Shown: positions 47,803 through 59,316, numbered from the stretch's first letter. The stretch is DNA of 64,000 nt from Sulfurovum sp. (GCA_021166685.1 JAJPEU010000004.1:36489-100488), one strand, 5' to 3'. Notes: generated by a model not told the origin, from the letters alone. Numbers and translations: made by a program.

Positions 47803-48543
47803 TTGAAAAAATTGGTTGCATACATTACTACAGGCTATCCCTCTTTAGAATTTACTGTAGACATGGCGCTGGCGCTGGCAGAATCGGGTGTGGATACTTT
47901 AGAACTTGGTATGCCGTTTTCAGACCCCGTTGCGGACGGTCCGGTTATCGAAAAAGCAAATCTTTTAGCATTGCAAAACGGATTCAAGCTCGATCAGCTT
48001 TTTGAAATATCCGTCCAAATAGCTCCCCATATCGATACATTATGGATGGGATATTTCAATCCGTTTTACCACAGGGGCATAGAGACTTTCATCACTCAGG
48101 CACAACGCTCAGGCGTCAATGGCTTCATTATCCCTGATCTGCCCTTTGAAGAGGCAGCCCCCTACAAAAAACAGATGGAGGCAGCAGGATTAAGCCTTAT
48201 TGATTTCATCGCTCCCACGGACTCCATGGAGCGCATTGAAAAGATTGCTACCCAAGCTCGTAAATTCATCTATCTTGTCGCCTACGCCGGGATCACAGGC
48301 GCAGGAAAAAGCGAAGATTTGCAAGGCATTATTACACAGATCAAACGTTTTACACATACGCCTGTATTTGTGGGATTTGGCGTAGATGAACATACCGCCA
48401 AAGAGAAAGCAAGCGGAGCTGATGGCGTAATAGTGGGGTCTGCATTTGTCAAAGTTTTACTTGAAACGCATCTAAGCAATCTGCAAAAAATAAATAAGAT
48501 TTCCATTTTAGCCAAAGAGATCAAAGCAAAAATCAACGAATAA
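47803..48543 (+). CDS. trpA: Tryptophan synthase alpha subunit
   Basis: 246 aa TIM-barrel enzyme that releases indole from indole-3-glycerol phosphate. The catalytic Glu and Asp are in LELGMPFSDPVADGPVIEKA; GYFNPFYHRGIETFI, GFIIPDLPFEEAAPYKK and AYAGITGAGKSEDLQ fit. The start is TTG at 47803 (KKLVAYITTGYPS). No trpB or other trp gene is adjacent, so it has been separated from the usual operon. It is convergent with the SulP gene, 11 bases away. Confidence 0.95.
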   Translation: MKKLVAYITTGYPSLEFTVDMALALAESGVDTLELGMPFSDPVADGPVIEKANLLALQNGFKLDQLFEISVQIAPHIDTLWMGYFNPFYHRGIETFITQAQRSGVNGFIIPDLPFEEAAPYKKQMEAAGLSLIDFIAPTDSMERIEKIATQARKFIYLVAYAGITGAGKSEDLQGIITQIKRFTHTPVFVGFGVDEHTAKEKASGADGVIVGSAFVKVLLETHLSNLQKINKISILAKEIKAKINE

Positions 48544-48554
48544 AATAACGAGGG

Positions 48555-50051
48555 CTAATGCCCTGTGTCCATCATTTTTTTTATCTCCTCTGGTTTATCG
48601 TGGATACCGAAACGGTCAATGATTGTTTGGGTTGCTTCATTCTGTCCGATAACTTCCACGTGTTTACCCATATTTCGAAGTTTGATTACCGCCTTATCCA
48701 AAGCATAAACGGCAGTGATGTCCCAAAAATGCGCATGCGTCACATCAATAACAATCTGCTTTGCATTTTCTTTATAGTCAAATGCATCGGCAAACCGGTC
48801 TGCCGAGTTAAAGAAAATCTGTCCGAAAAATTTATAAATTCGCGTATCGCTCCCCTTCTCATATGACGTGTCCCAATACATCAAATGGCTGATCTTGTTT
48901 GCAAAAAAGAGTGACGCAAGAAGTACGCCTGTTAGAACCCCCAATGCAAGGTTATGAGTAGCAACGACCACGCCTGTCGTCGCAATCATGACGATATTGG
49001 TTGAAAGAGGAAGTGTTTTGAGTCCTTTGACCGAAGGCCAGCTGAATGTTCCGATTGAAACCATGATCATGACCGCCACAAGCGCTGCCATCGGGATAAT
49101 CTTGATCAAATCGCTCATAAATACAACCATGACCAAAAGCAATACTCCGGCAATTAGCGTAGAAAGACGGCCGCGGCCGCCCGATTTGATATTGATAACC
49201 GATTGTCCGATCATTGCACATCCGGCCATACCTCCCATGCAGCCGCTGGCAATATTGGCAATCCCCTGTCCTTTGGCTTCACGGTTTTTATCGCTATCGG
49301 TATCGGTCATATCATCAACGATTGTTGCTGTCATAAAAGACTCAAGCAGCCCCACCGCCGCCAATGCCGCCGAATAAGGAAAGATAATTGCAAGCGTCTC
49401 AAAATCAAGCGGCACTTCAGGCCACAAAAAAACCGGCAGCGTGTCAGGCATCTCACCCATATCCCCCACCGTGCGTACATCGATCCCCATGACCAAAACA
49501 ACAAGAGTAAGGACTACGATCGTTACCAGCGGCGAAGGGACGAGTGAACCGATCCTGGGGATATGGGGAAACAGGTAGATGATGGCCAGTCCGGCCGCTG
49601 TTAAGGCATACACATGCCATGTCACATTGGTCAATTCGGGCAACTGTGCCATAAAGATCAAAATGGCAAGCGCATTCACAAAGCCTACCACCACCGTTCG
49701 AGAAACAAAACTCATCAACACACCCAACTTTAAATAGCCCGCAGCGATCTGCAGCATGCCCGTCAGAACGGTTGCGGCAAGCAAATATTCCAATCCGTGC
49801 TCTTTCACCAGCGTCACCATCAACAATGCCATGGCTCCCGTGGCTGCGGAAATCATCCCCGCACGTCCTCCGACAAATGCAATCACCGTTGCAATACAAA
49901 ACGACGCATACAGCCCCACTTTAGGGTCAACCCCCGCAATGATCGAAAATGCGATCGCTTCAGGGATAAGTGCCAAGGCCACAACAATGCCCGCAAGAAT
50001 GTCCCCCCGGACATTACCAAACCACTCTTCTTTAGTGGACAACAATAGCAT
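48555..50051 (-). CDS. SulP-family anion transporter with STAS domain
   Basis: 498 aa. Membrane domain of about ten to fourteen segments starts with [20 protein letters not shown], the family hallmark; [36 protein letters not shown] and IANIASGC are also typical. The C-terminal STAS region ([20 protein letters not shown] and [17 protein letters not shown]) controls transport. Substrates of relatives are sulfate or bicarbonate. In a likely autotroph bicarbonate uptake is attractive but not shown. A GGAG site precedes the ATG. Confidence 0.92.
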   Translation of the reverse strand: MLLLSTKEEWFGNVRGDILAGIVVALALIPEAIAFSIIAGVDPKVGLYASFCIATVIAFVGGRAGMISAATGAMALLMVTLVKEHGLEYLLAATVLTGMLQIAAGYLKLGVLMSFVSRTVVVGFVNALAILIFMAQLPELTNVTWHVYALTAAGLAIIYLFPHIPRIGSLVPSPLVTIVVLTLVVLVMGIDVRTVGDMGEMPDTLPVFLWPEVPLDFETLAIIFPYSAALAAVGLLESFMTATIVDDMTDTDSDKNREAKGQGIANIASGCMGGMAGCAMIGQSVINIKSGGRGRLSTLIAGVLLLVMVVFMSDLIKIIPMAALVAVMIMVSIGTFSWPSVKGLKTLPLSTNIVMIATTGVVVATHNLALGVLTGVLLASLFFANKISHLMYWDTSYEKGSDTRIYKFFGQIFFNSADRFADAFDYKENAKQIVIDVTHAHFWDITAVYALDKAVIKLRNMGKHVEVIGQNEATQTIIDRFGIHDKPEEIKKMMDTGH

Positions 50052-50232
50052 CGATACTCCTTCACATATTTAAATAAATGATATTTTTACTCTTGGCAAT
50101 TACGCATGATGGCAAAATAAACCCAAACAAAGAAAAAATCGCAAAGAAAAAACAAAAGAATTGTTAGGCAAAAAAAGAATCGTATTGTAACGAATGCTGC
50201 GTTAAACACCCATAACGGTTCTCTTTCGTATT

Positions 50233-51129
50233 TTAAATCAAAGCATGCAGATACTTAAAGAGCTGTAATGAAAAAAGCGCAAAGACAATCCCGTACCCCA
50301 CGAGTGCGGCACTGAGTTTTGGAGCAAATCCGGCATTGATAGCTAAAGCACCGGCTGTGATCATAGGAGGCATGGCAGACTCAAGAAGCGTAGTGAGAGC
50401 CACCTCATCAACAAACCCGAAAATTTTAAAAATAATCAGCACAACAAAGGGGATCAAAAATAATTTGATCCCCATGGCTTTAAAAAATATATCTTTTTGG
50501 CCATCAAGCTTCAGCTGCATTGAAAATCCCACGCTAATGATCGCCAAAGGCACCAATGTCTTCGAAAGAAGTTCAAGATAAGGCGAAAAAGAAGACGGAA
50601 AATCTCCAATGATAAAAGCGATAAACAAAAATATAAAAGGAGGGAAAGTGATTATTTTTTTAATGATATGCTTTGTACTCACGGAACTGCCGCTAAAATA
50701 TGCGATAATAAAAGCTCCATATGTTGTAAGCAGTACAAAACTTCCAAACTGATCATATACGATTCCATACTGTATGGCGCTTGTCCCTACAAGCGCTTCA
50801 AGTATCGGAAAACCAAAAAACGAGGTGTTGCCTAAGGGCAAAAGCAATAAAAGTGCCGCTTTTGTGTTTCTGGATTCATTTTTAAAAAACAGATAGACAA
50901 AAACGAGAGATAAAAGAAGTACGATATAAGGCACAGCAACCGGCAGTATCAATGAACTATTGAAGTTGATTTTCGGCACCTGGAGCAAGATGGTAGCAGG
51001 AAAAGAGACATAGATAATAAAAAGATTGAGACTTTGTGAAAAGTTTTGAGGAAAGTTGAAAAATTTCAAACTATACCCCGCCGACAACAAAAAAAGTATA
51101 AAAAATATCTGCTCCATCATCCCAGCCAA
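50233..51129 (-). CDS. AEC-family (auxin efflux carrier-like) transporter
   Basis: 298 aa, about ten membrane segments. FILFLLSAGYSLKFFNFP, LLLLLPLGNTSFFGFPILEA (family motif NTxFxGxP) and ESAMPPMITAGALAINAGF are characteristic of AEC permeases such as malate or amino-acid exporters. The substrate cannot be inferred. 181 bases separate it from the SulP gene upstream side, with no other gene. It is divergent from gdhA with 259 bases between. Confidence 0.9.
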   Translation of the reverse strand: MAGMMEQIFFILFLLSAGYSLKFFNFPQNFSQSLNLFIIYVSFPATILLQVPKINFNSSLILPVAVPYIVLLLSLVFVYLFFKNESRNTKAALLLLLPLGNTSFFGFPILEALVGTSAIQYGIVYDQFGSFVLLTTYGAFIIAYFSGSSVSTKHIIKKIITFPPFIFLFIAFIIGDFPSSFSPYLELLSKTLVPLAIISVGFSMQLKLDGQKDIFFKAMGIKLFLIPFVVLIIFKIFGFVDEVALTTLLESAMPPMITAGALAINAGFAPKLSAALVGYGIVFALFSLQLFKYLHALI

Positions 51130-51343
51130 AAAATAAATTAGATCGGAATTTTACATGAATTAGTTGATATTCATATAAGTTTATTCTGTTCTTTCGCCTA
51201 TTTTTTAAAATAGTTTAAAATTTATCATGATAGTTCATGTCGATATGATTTCAAGCATAAACAAACTATTTATTTTTTATTTTTTTAAAAAATAACCAAA
51301 AGTAACAAAAATATGTATTTTTTTTAAGTCTTTTCTACTCTAA

Positions 51344-52741
<1,398 letters not shown>

Positions 52742-52790
52742 TTTATCCATTCTAAAAAGTAAGAAAACTTCGCAAACAAAGTGATTTTCC

Positions 52791-52812
52791 CCTTCCTCTT
52801 TCGAGAGGAAGG
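52791..52812. terminator. Hairpin with TTCG tetraloop after gdhA
   Basis: Perfect 9-base arms (52791-52799 and 52804-52812) with a stable TTCG loop, 50 bases past the gdhA stop and before the convergent HIRAN gene end. Likely a shared transcription end; no T-run follows. Confidence 0.55.
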
Positions 52813-52891
52813 ATTGACTGCAAAATTAATCAAATGCTGATAGATGAAAACAATATATTAGCATTCAACACAAAAAAATTTGATCCATTGT

Positions 52892-53263
52892 TTATCGTTG
52901 CAGTCTCACTTTCACCACCACCCTTTCCCATGGCGGTTTTTCATAATCATAAGCGTGAATCACAGCTTCCAAAAGTACCCCTTGATCCATCAGCAATGAA
53001 AGGATTTTATTCTCGTGTCGAGGAAGATATCCCGCTTTAATGCCGCGAATATAAACAGCGATTGCTTTGGGGTCATGAGGATTTTTTGTTTCTCTTCTAA
53101 GTGTTACAGGTTCGCCTTTCAATAATGCCACATATGCAGCATCGCAGTACTGCACTCCTGCGACCCTAAAGGTCCCCAGGCTTAAGCGTTTAGTATCCTG
53201 CTTGAGAAAGAAAAATGATGCCAAAAATATGCTTTTCAAGGATCGAAAAAAAGTTCTTATCAT
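52892..53263 (-). CDS. Stand-alone HIRAN-domain protein
   Basis: 123 aa. A basic/hydrophobic N-terminal 20 residues (FFRSLKSIFLASFFFL) could be a membrane anchor. Residues about 32-120 form a HIRAN domain: FRVAGVQYCDAAYVAL, VTLRRETKNPHDPKAIAVY, IRGIKAGYLPRHENKILS. HIRAN binds 3' single-stranded DNA ends when fused to helicases such as HLTF; solitary members occur in bacteria with unknown roles. It lies between gdhA (convergent) and lgt (divergent). Confidence 0.82.
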   Translation of the reverse strand: MIRTFFRSLKSIFLASFFFLKQDTKRLSLGTFRVAGVQYCDAAYVALLKGEPVTLRRETKNPHDPKAIAVYIRGIKAGYLPRHENKILSLLMDQGVLLEAVIHAYDYEKPPWERVVVKVRLQR

Positions 53264-53385
53264 TAAATCTCTTTTTGCAATTTGGTTTTGCAGACAGTGT
53301 AAAAAATTATATCATTTTTACTGTAGGATTACTTAAGGAAATCTGTTTGCAAAAAGGTAAACAAAAAAACCAAAATAAATTAGAG

Positions 53386-53391
53386 TATAAT
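53386..53391 (+). promoter_or_regulatory. TATAAT -10 element upstream of lgt
   Basis: A perfect TATAAT about 35 bases before the lgt start, in an A-rich stretch; no good -35 is visible. It would drive lgt and the two coupled dehydratase-type genes. Confidence 0.5.
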
Positions 53392-53426
53392 ACTCCCCAA
53401 TCAATTCCCTTAAAGGCGTGCATTTT

Positions 53427-54218
53427 ATGGAACATTTCATTTGGAATACCGATCCCGATATCTTCACCTTTGGATCTTTGCAGTTGCGTTGGTATGGCGT
53501 ACTTTTTGTGGGATCGTTTTTTGTGGGTCTAATGATCATGAAATGGATCTATAAGCGTGAGGCAAAAAACCCCTTGGTTCTGGACAATCTGCTTCTTTAC
53601 GCGTTGGTCGGTGCTGTCATCGGAGCACGTTTGGCGCATTGTTTTTTTTATGAGCCTGATTTTTATCTCTCACATCCTCTTGAAATCCTCAAGGTATGGG
53701 AAGGCGGGCTTGCCAGCCATGGAGGGCTTGCGGGCGTACTTGTCTCATTTTACTTCTTCTCTAAACGCTACAATACCTCCTATATATGGCTTCTTTCGCG
53801 TGTTGCGATACCGGGGGCATTGACGGCAATGTTTGTGCGTATCGGAAATTTTTTCAATTCTGAAATCCTTGGGCTGCCCAGTGAGGCTCCGTGGGCAGTC
53901 ATTTTTGCACGTGTGGATATGATTCCCCGTCATCCTGTCCAGCTGTATGAGGCGATCAGCTACCTTATCATTTTTTTGATATTGCTAAGCATCTATAAAA
54001 GGGTAAGCCCTTTCTTTGCCACAAAGATCCTTCCGGGTATCTTCTTGGTTTTGCTCTTTACAGCGCGGTTTTTTCTTGAATACACCAAAACACGCCAAGA
54101 AGACTATATCATCGATCTGCCTTTCACCGCAGGGCAAATGCTGAGCATTCCTTATATCATTGCAGGCGCAGTCTGGATCGCCTGGGCATTAAGATCTTCC
54201 AGGAAAAAAAGTGCATGA
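53427..54218 (+). CDS. lgt: Prolipoprotein diacylglyceryl transferase
   Basis: 263 aa inner-membrane enzyme that attaches diacylglycerol to lipobox cysteines. RWYGVLFVGSFFVGLMIMKW, GAVIGARLAHCFFYEPDFY, VWEGGLASHGGLAG, FVRIGNFFNSEILGLP (the Lgt signature) and RHPVQLYEAISYL are all present with about seven membrane segments. ATG at 53427 is preferred over GTG at 53418 on ribosome-site spacing (AAAGG, 10 bases). Its stop overlaps the activase start (ATGA). Confidence 0.96.
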   Translation: MEHFIWNTDPDIFTFGSLQLRWYGVLFVGSFFVGLMIMKWIYKREAKNPLVLDNLLLYALVGAVIGARLAHCFFYEPDFYLSHPLEILKVWEGGLASHGGLAGVLVSFYFFSKRYNTSYIWLLSRVAIPGALTAMFVRIGNFFNSEILGLPSEAPWAVIFARVDMIPRHPVQLYEAISYLIIFLILLSIYKRVSPFFATKILPGIFLVLLFTARFFLEYTKTRQEDYIIDLPFTAGQMLSIPYIIAGAVWIAWALRSSRKKSA

Positions 54219-57200
54219 CCCCTCCTCTTCTGCCCGCCTATACTCTGGGTATCGACATTGGCTCCACGACAGTCAAATATGTACTGTGCGATGAAGCTTT
54301 CAGGATCATTGCCAAAGCTTACACCCCCCACAATACCAAACAAGCCTCCACACTTCTTGCGCTTTTAGAAGAGCTTTCTCAAATCTCCCCGCAAGCCTAT
54401 GAAGCCATAGAAAAAGTCTATATCACCGGCTCAGGGGCAAGCCGCATCGCTCCCACGCTCAATGCACGGTTTGTCCAAGAGGTTAATGCGGTGGTCTTAG
54501 CTGTGGAACATCTGCATCCGGAAGTCAACGCTGTCGTTGAACTGGGAGGACAGGATGCCAAGATTATCCATTTTAAAGAGGGGGAAAACGGACAAAAAGC
54601 CGTACTGACTTCCATGAATGACAAATGTGCCTCCGGAACAGGCGCCACTATCGAGAAGTGCACTATGAAAGTAGGCATGGAGACAAAAGAGCTGCAAAAG
54701 CTCTCTTTTGATTCGGCCAAGCTGCATCATGTTGCTGCCAAATGCGGGGTATTTGCCGAAATAGATATCGTCAATCTGGTAAAAACTTCCATACCTCCGC
54801 ATGAAATCATGAATTCTCTTGCTGATGCTATCGTTATGCAAAACCTTACCGTACTTACAAGAGGCAACACGCTGATGCCCAAAGTCTTGCTTCTGGGCGG
54901 CCCCAATACGTATCTTCCTTTTTTACAGCAATGTTGGCGTAAACGCATCAGTGAACTTTGGGACGAAAGAGGGATAGCTTATGACAAAGAGGCACTTGAA
55001 GCGCTTATCATCGTTCCGGAAAATGCCCAATACTATGCCGCTTTGGGTGCGGTGATCTTCGGAGAAGGCGAATCCAATCATGACAGAACTTTTGGGGGGC
55101 TTACCGTGCTCAAAACCCTTGTCGATACAGGAGGCAAAGAGGCAAATGTACGTACCGATGCGCCGCTTTGCCGCTCTTTGGAGGAATTGGAAACTTTCAA
55201 AAAAACGTATGCTATTTCTGAATTTACTCCTGCAAAACTTACCAAAAAGACAACCTGCTACCTGGGCATAGACGGCGGTTCAACCAGCTCCAAGGCGGTC
55301 TTGGTGGATGGAGAAGGAAAGCTTCTTTTAAAAGTCTATCAACTTTCCAGAGGCAATCCCATACAAGATACGCTGGAACTTTTGGGGCAAATTAGAGCAT
55401 GCGACCCCCATTGTTTTTACGACATCAAAGGCTTGGGAGTGACAGGATATGCGGCCGACGTGCTTGAAGGCGCATTAAAAGCCGATGCCAATATCGTAGA
55501 AACCATTGCACACATGAAAAGTGCTCAAGCGGTCTTTGGAAAAGGCATTGATGTGATCTGCGATATCGGCGGACAGGATATCAAAGTGCTGTTCATGGAA
55601 AACGGCATGATGAAAAACTTTCGTCTCTCCAACCAGTGCAGTGCAGGAAACGGGACTCTGCTTCAAAGCATGGCAAAACAGTTTGGTGTTTCCGTCGAAG
55701 GTTTTGCTGATGTTGCTTTTGCTGCAACCCAATCCCCAAAATTTAACTATGGGTGTGCGGTCTTCCTGGATACAGACAGGGTCAACTTCCAAAAGGAAGG
55801 GTACACCAAAGAAGAACTTTTTGCAGGTATTGCCAAGGTCTTGCCCAAAAATGTTTGGCAGTATGTTGTGCAAGCGCAAAACCTCTCTGTGCTTGGGAAA
55901 CACTTTGTGCTTCAAGGCGGAACCCAATACAATCAAGCTGCACTTAAAGCGCAGGTGGACTACATCAAAAATGCTGCGCCCCATGCTAAAGTCGATGTCC
56001 ATCCCTATCCTGGCGAAGCAGGCGCATTTGGGGCAGCCATAGAAGCGTGTCATGTTGTACAGGAACGGGGATATGCCACTTTTGTCGGTCTGGAGGAGGC
56101 TTTGGAGCTGACCTATACTTCACATACCGATGAGGGCACAAGGTGTCATTTTTGCTCTATCAACTGTTCGCGTACTTTTATTGATACCCAAACCCCAAGC
56201 TCTCACAGTGTCCGCTATATTGCAGGATTTGCATGTGAAAATGGCACCGTTGAGTCTGTGCAGGCGCTTCAAACAATCAAAAATCAAAGAAAAGAGCTGC
56301 AAACCAAAGTGCCCAATCTTGTCAAAAAAGAGTCTCATGCGCTTTTTGCACCGACCTATACACTTGATCCCAAACCCACCGTGAATGATATCTTGCGTGA
56401 ACAGCAAGTCAAAGTCACGCTCAAAGGATGGGGACCGACCTTTCGCAAAACGATCACAAGGGCATTTTCAATCAGTTCTCCCTCCGACAAAGCCTATAGG
56501 CAAACACTTCAAATAGCCATTCCCAAGGTGCTCAACATCTATAGCCTTGCGCCTTTTTTGCGCACCTATCTTGAAGCGCTCGATCTCAATCCTCTTCATA
56601 TCCAGTTTTCTGGATTTTCCAACGAAGATATGTTCCTAGAGGGTGCCAAATACGGTTCAGTGGATTCTTGCTATCCTGCAAAGGTGGCCCAGTCGCATGT
56701 CTATGCGCTGATGTTTGACAAAAAATTTGCTAAAAAACAGTTTGATTATCTTTGGTTTCCTTCCGTAACCGAACTTCCGGGATATGTAACGCATACGATG
56801 GGACAGACAGCATGCCCCGTCGTTTCGGGAACGCCCAAAGTGGTTCATGCGGCTTTTACCAAAGAAAGAGATCTCTTTGAAGCCAAAGGGCTGTGCTATA
56901 TTGATGATGCGCTCAATTTTGACAACCCTTTATTGCTCAAAAAACAGCTTTTTGATACGTGGGGGCAAAAGCTTCGCATCACCAAAGATGAAAACGGCTG
57001 GGCAGCAGAACAAGCCTTTAAAACGCTCAAAGCAAACGAGGAATCGCTGATGAAAGAAGGGCGCGCCCTTTTGGATGAAGCAGAAAAAAATGATGAGGTT
57101 GTACTTTTACTGTTGGCCAGGCCTTATCATACCGATCCGGGACTCAATCATGAAGTGCTTGATGAATTTCAATCCCTAGGATACAAAACCCTCTCTATGC

Positions 57201-57643
57201 GGGCCATACCCAAAGATGAAACCTATCTTCGGCCTTATTTTGAAGAAGATTTGAAGCAAGGACACATCAAGGGCGTTTTTGACATCAGGGACGTATGGCC
57301 CGAAAACTTCTCTACCAACTCGGCACAAAAAGTCTGGGCGGCCAAATTTGCCGCACGTCATCCAAATGTCGCCGTGGTGGACCTCTCAAGCTTTAAGTGC
57401 GGGCATGATGCGCCTACCTATGCTATCATAGACAAAATACTGGGCAGCAGCCACACCCCTCACCTCACTTTGCACGATATTGATGCCAATAAACCCGGCG
57501 GGTCTATCAAGATACGCGTCAAAACGTTTGCCTATACTCTTGAACAGTATCAAAAAACCCTTGCAGACAATAAACACAACCGTTTGCCCGCTTTTGTAAA
57601 AGATACTGTATCCCAAAAAATTGCCCAAGAGGAGATCCTGTGA
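54215..57643 (+). CDS. Giant tandem BcrAD/BadFG-type activase with DUF2229-like C-terminus
   Basis: 1142 aa. Two ASKHA ATPase domains in one chain: the first begins LGIDIGSTTVKYVLCDE (near residue 11), the second LGIDGGSTSSKAVLVDG (near 349). Each carries a pair of cysteines that in HgdC-type activases hold a bridging 4Fe-4S cluster: DKCASGTGATIEK with AAKCGVFAEID, and NQCSAGNGTLLQS with NYGCAVFLDTD. The fusion therefore could act as an internal dimer. A Cys motif RCHFCSINCSR near 645 and a DUF2229-like region with NIYSLAPFLRTYLE, YGSVDSCYPAKVAQSH and QTACPVVSGTPKV follow. It probably uses ATP to drive low-potential electrons into the 507-aa partner that overlaps it by 4 bases. The true substrate is unknown. 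Confidence 0.88.
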   Translation: MTPPLLPAYTLGIDIGSTTVKYVLCDEAFRIIAKAYTPHNTKQASTLLALLEELSQISPQAYEAIEKVYITGSGASRIAPTLNARFVQEVNAVVLAVEHLHPEVNAVVELGGQDAKIIHFKEGENGQKAVLTSMNDKCASGTGATIEKCTMKVGMETKELQKLSFDSAKLHHVAAKCGVFAEIDIVNLVKTSIPPHEIMNSLADAIVMQNLTVLTRGNTLMPKVLLLGGPNTYLPFLQQCWRKRISELWDERGIAYDKEALEALIIVPENAQYYAALGAVIFGEGESNHDRTFGGLTVLKTLVDTGGKEANVRTDAPLCRSLEELETFKKTYAISEFTPAKLTKKTTCYLGIDGGSTSSKAVLVDGEGKLLLKVYQLSRGNPIQDTLELLGQIRACDPHCFYDIKGLGVTGYAADVLEGALKADANIVETIAHMKSAQAVFGKGIDVICDIGGQDIKVLFMENGMMKNFRLSNQCSAGNGTLLQSMAKQFGVSVEGFADVAFAATQSPKFNYGCAVFLDTDRVNFQKEGYTKEELFAGIAKVLPKNVWQYVVQAQNLSVLGKHFVLQGGTQYNQAALKAQVDYIKNAAPHAKVDVHPYPGEAGAFGAAIEACHVVQERGYATFVGLEEALELTYTSHTDEGTRCHFCSINCSRTFIDTQTPSSHSVRYIAGFACENGTVESVQALQTIKNQRKELQTKVPNLVKKESHALFAPTYTLDPKPTVNDILREQQVKVTLKGWGPTFRKTITRAFSISSPSDKAYRQTLQIAIPKVLNIYSLAPFLRTYLEALDLNPLHIQFSGFSNEDMFLEGAKYGSVDSCYPAKVAQSHVYALMFDKKFAKKQFDYLWFPSVTELPGYVTHTMGQTACPVVSGTPKVVHAAFTKERDLFEAKGLCYIDDALNFDNPLLLKKQLFDTWGQKLRITKDENGWAAEQAFKTLKANEESLMKEGRALLDEAEKNDEVVLLLLARPYHTDPGLNHEVLDEFQSLGYKTLSMRAIPKDETYLRPYFEEDLKQGHIKGVFDIRDVWPENFSTNSAQKVWAAKFAARHPNVAVVDLSSFKCGHDAPTYAIIDKILGSSHTPHLTLHDIDANKPGGSIKIRVKTFAYTLEQYQKTLADNKHNRLPAFVKDTVSQKIAQEEIL

Positions 57644-59163
57644 GTACTTCCCCTTCATGCAGCGCCTTCCGGCCCAACAACGATCCTGACACTCTCCACT
57701 TTATTCACCGGGAAAAAAGCCACTGGAAAGATCACGCCCGGTACACTTTTACGATGAATGAAAAACAAGACGTAACCATTCTTTTTGGTGGCTTGACTTT
57801 ACTTCAGGACAAACTGATCGCTTCAGCATTACACTCGCTGGGAGAAAGGTATGTGGCCATGCCCAACCCTGACTTCGAATCTTTTCAACTGGGCAAAGCT
57901 TTCGGAAACCGCGGGCAGTGCAATCCAACCTATTTCAATGTAGGCAATCTCATCAAGTACCTTCAAAAACTACGCGACGAAAAAGGCTTGAGCAGCAAAG
58001 AGATCATCCAAAGATATCTCTTTGTGACTGCCGGTGGGTGCGGGCCTTGCCGCTTTGGAATGTATATCACCGAGTATCGCAAAGCACTCAGCGATGCAGG
58101 TTTTGAAGGCTTTAGGATCATGAGTTTTGAGCACAACAAAGGTATCTTTCAAGCCGTCAATGACAACAGTGCAATCAACTTTACCCCTACATTTTTCATT
58201 ACTCTCACCAAAGCCGTGATCATCGGGGACATCATCAATCTGCTTGGCTACAAAATGCGCCCCTATGAACTCCAAAAAGGCGCAACCAATAAGGCTATCG
58301 AAGCGTGCAGAAAGATCGTCTCTGAAGCGTTCATGCAGAAAAAAAATCTTGTAAAAGCCATGTGGAAATGCAGGGAAGTTCTTGAAAAGGTAGGCCTTGA
58401 CCGTTTGCAGCCCAAACCGAAAGTCATGGTGATAGGTGAATTCTGGGCGGCTATGACCGAAGGAGACGGCAACTATAACCTGCATCGATTTTTAGAAGAA
58501 GAAGGCGCAGAGTGTATCCCTCAGCCTCTCGTCAACCGCCTGATGCTCAGCATATGGGAAGCTGAATTTGCGCTGGAAAAAACCCAAGAGATAGAAAAAC
58601 CTGATCAAAAAAAGATCGATTTTTCAAACCTAAAAAACAAACTGCTCATTAAAACTGCAAAAATCGCACTTGAAACACATTTTATCCTGTATGCCAAAGC
58701 CATAGGACTTCATGATTTTGAAATACCCGATATCCAAAAGCTGGCTGATCTAAGCAAAGCATACTATCCACTAGAATCAAGCGGAGGAGAAGGGCATATG
58801 GAGGTGGCACACCTCATCGAAAGTGCCAAAGAAAATCTTGCACACCTGGTCATCTCCGTTAAGCCTTTTGGCTGCATGCCTTCTTCCTGTATTTCAGACG
58901 GCATCCAATCTTTGGTCACAAGCCGCTTTCCTGCTGCCAATTTCCTTTCTATAGAAACTTCCGGAGAAGGTGCAGCAAACTTCTACTCCAGAGTACAGAT
59001 GGCATTGTTTAAAGCCAAACAGGCCGCCAAAGAAGAATTTGAGGCACTGGATATCCCAAAATATATTCCTCCGAAGATACATCACTATCTCTATCAGCCC
59101 AAAACAGACAAAGCAGGCACCGCCGCAAGATTAATACAAAGCATCACTCCAAAAATAATTTAA
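57640..59163 (+). CDS. 2-hydroxyacyl-CoA-dehydratase-like / double-cubane-cluster-type protein
   Basis: 507 aa, starting at GTG overlapping the activase stop. Cysteine motifs that could bind iron-sulfur clusters: FGNRGQCNPTYFNVGN, TAGGCGPCRFGMY and VKPFGCMPSSCISDG. GEFWAAMTEGDGNYNLHRFL and SSGGEGHMEVAHLIESAKEN are also notable. The overall type is that of HgdB-like/DUF2229-associated dehydratase proteins that pair with large activases in anaerobes. CoA-substrate genes (transferase, dehydrogenase) are absent nearby, so a CoA-dehydratase role is not supported by context; reduction of another small substrate is equally possible. ssrA follows after 153 bases. Confidence 0.82.
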   Translation: MSTSPSCSAFRPNNDPDTLHFIHREKSHWKDHARYTFTMNEKQDVTILFGGLTLLQDKLIASALHSLGERYVAMPNPDFESFQLGKAFGNRGQCNPTYFNVGNLIKYLQKLRDEKGLSSKEIIQRYLFVTAGGCGPCRFGMYITEYRKALSDAGFEGFRIMSFEHNKGIFQAVNDNSAINFTPTFFITLTKAVIIGDIINLLGYKMRPYELQKGATNKAIEACRKIVSEAFMQKKNLVKAMWKCREVLEKVGLDRLQPKPKVMVIGEFWAAMTEGDGNYNLHRFLEEEGAECIPQPLVNRLMLSIWEAEFALEKTQEIEKPDQKKIDFSNLKNKLLIKTAKIALETHFILYAKAIGLHDFEIPDIQKLADLSKAYYPLESSGGEGHMEVAHLIESAKENLAHLVISVKPFGCMPSSCISDGIQSLVTSRFPAANFLSIETSGEGAANFYSRVQMALFKAKQAAKEEFEALDIPKYIPPKIHHYLYQPKTDKAGTAARLIQSITPKII

Positions 59164-59206
59164 ACCTTTTTGGGTTTTTGCCCTCTTTGCCCTTCAGTCT
59201 GCCCTC

Positions 59207-59235
59207 TTGACAAACTCACCCAAAAGTGTTAGAAT
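59207..59235 (+). promoter_or_regulatory. Sigma-70 promoter of ssrA
   Basis: TTGACA at 59207-59212 and TAGAAT at 59230-59235 with 17-base spacing, close to full consensus. Transcription should start near 59242, giving a 75-base leader removed in maturation of the tmRNA 5' end. Confidence 0.8.
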
Positions 59236-59316
59236 TCTTTTACTCTATGACTAGAGGTAATGCCGGGCATTACAAAGAACAATTGTTGATTTTTAAATTG
59301 CCGATTGTTAAAAAAT

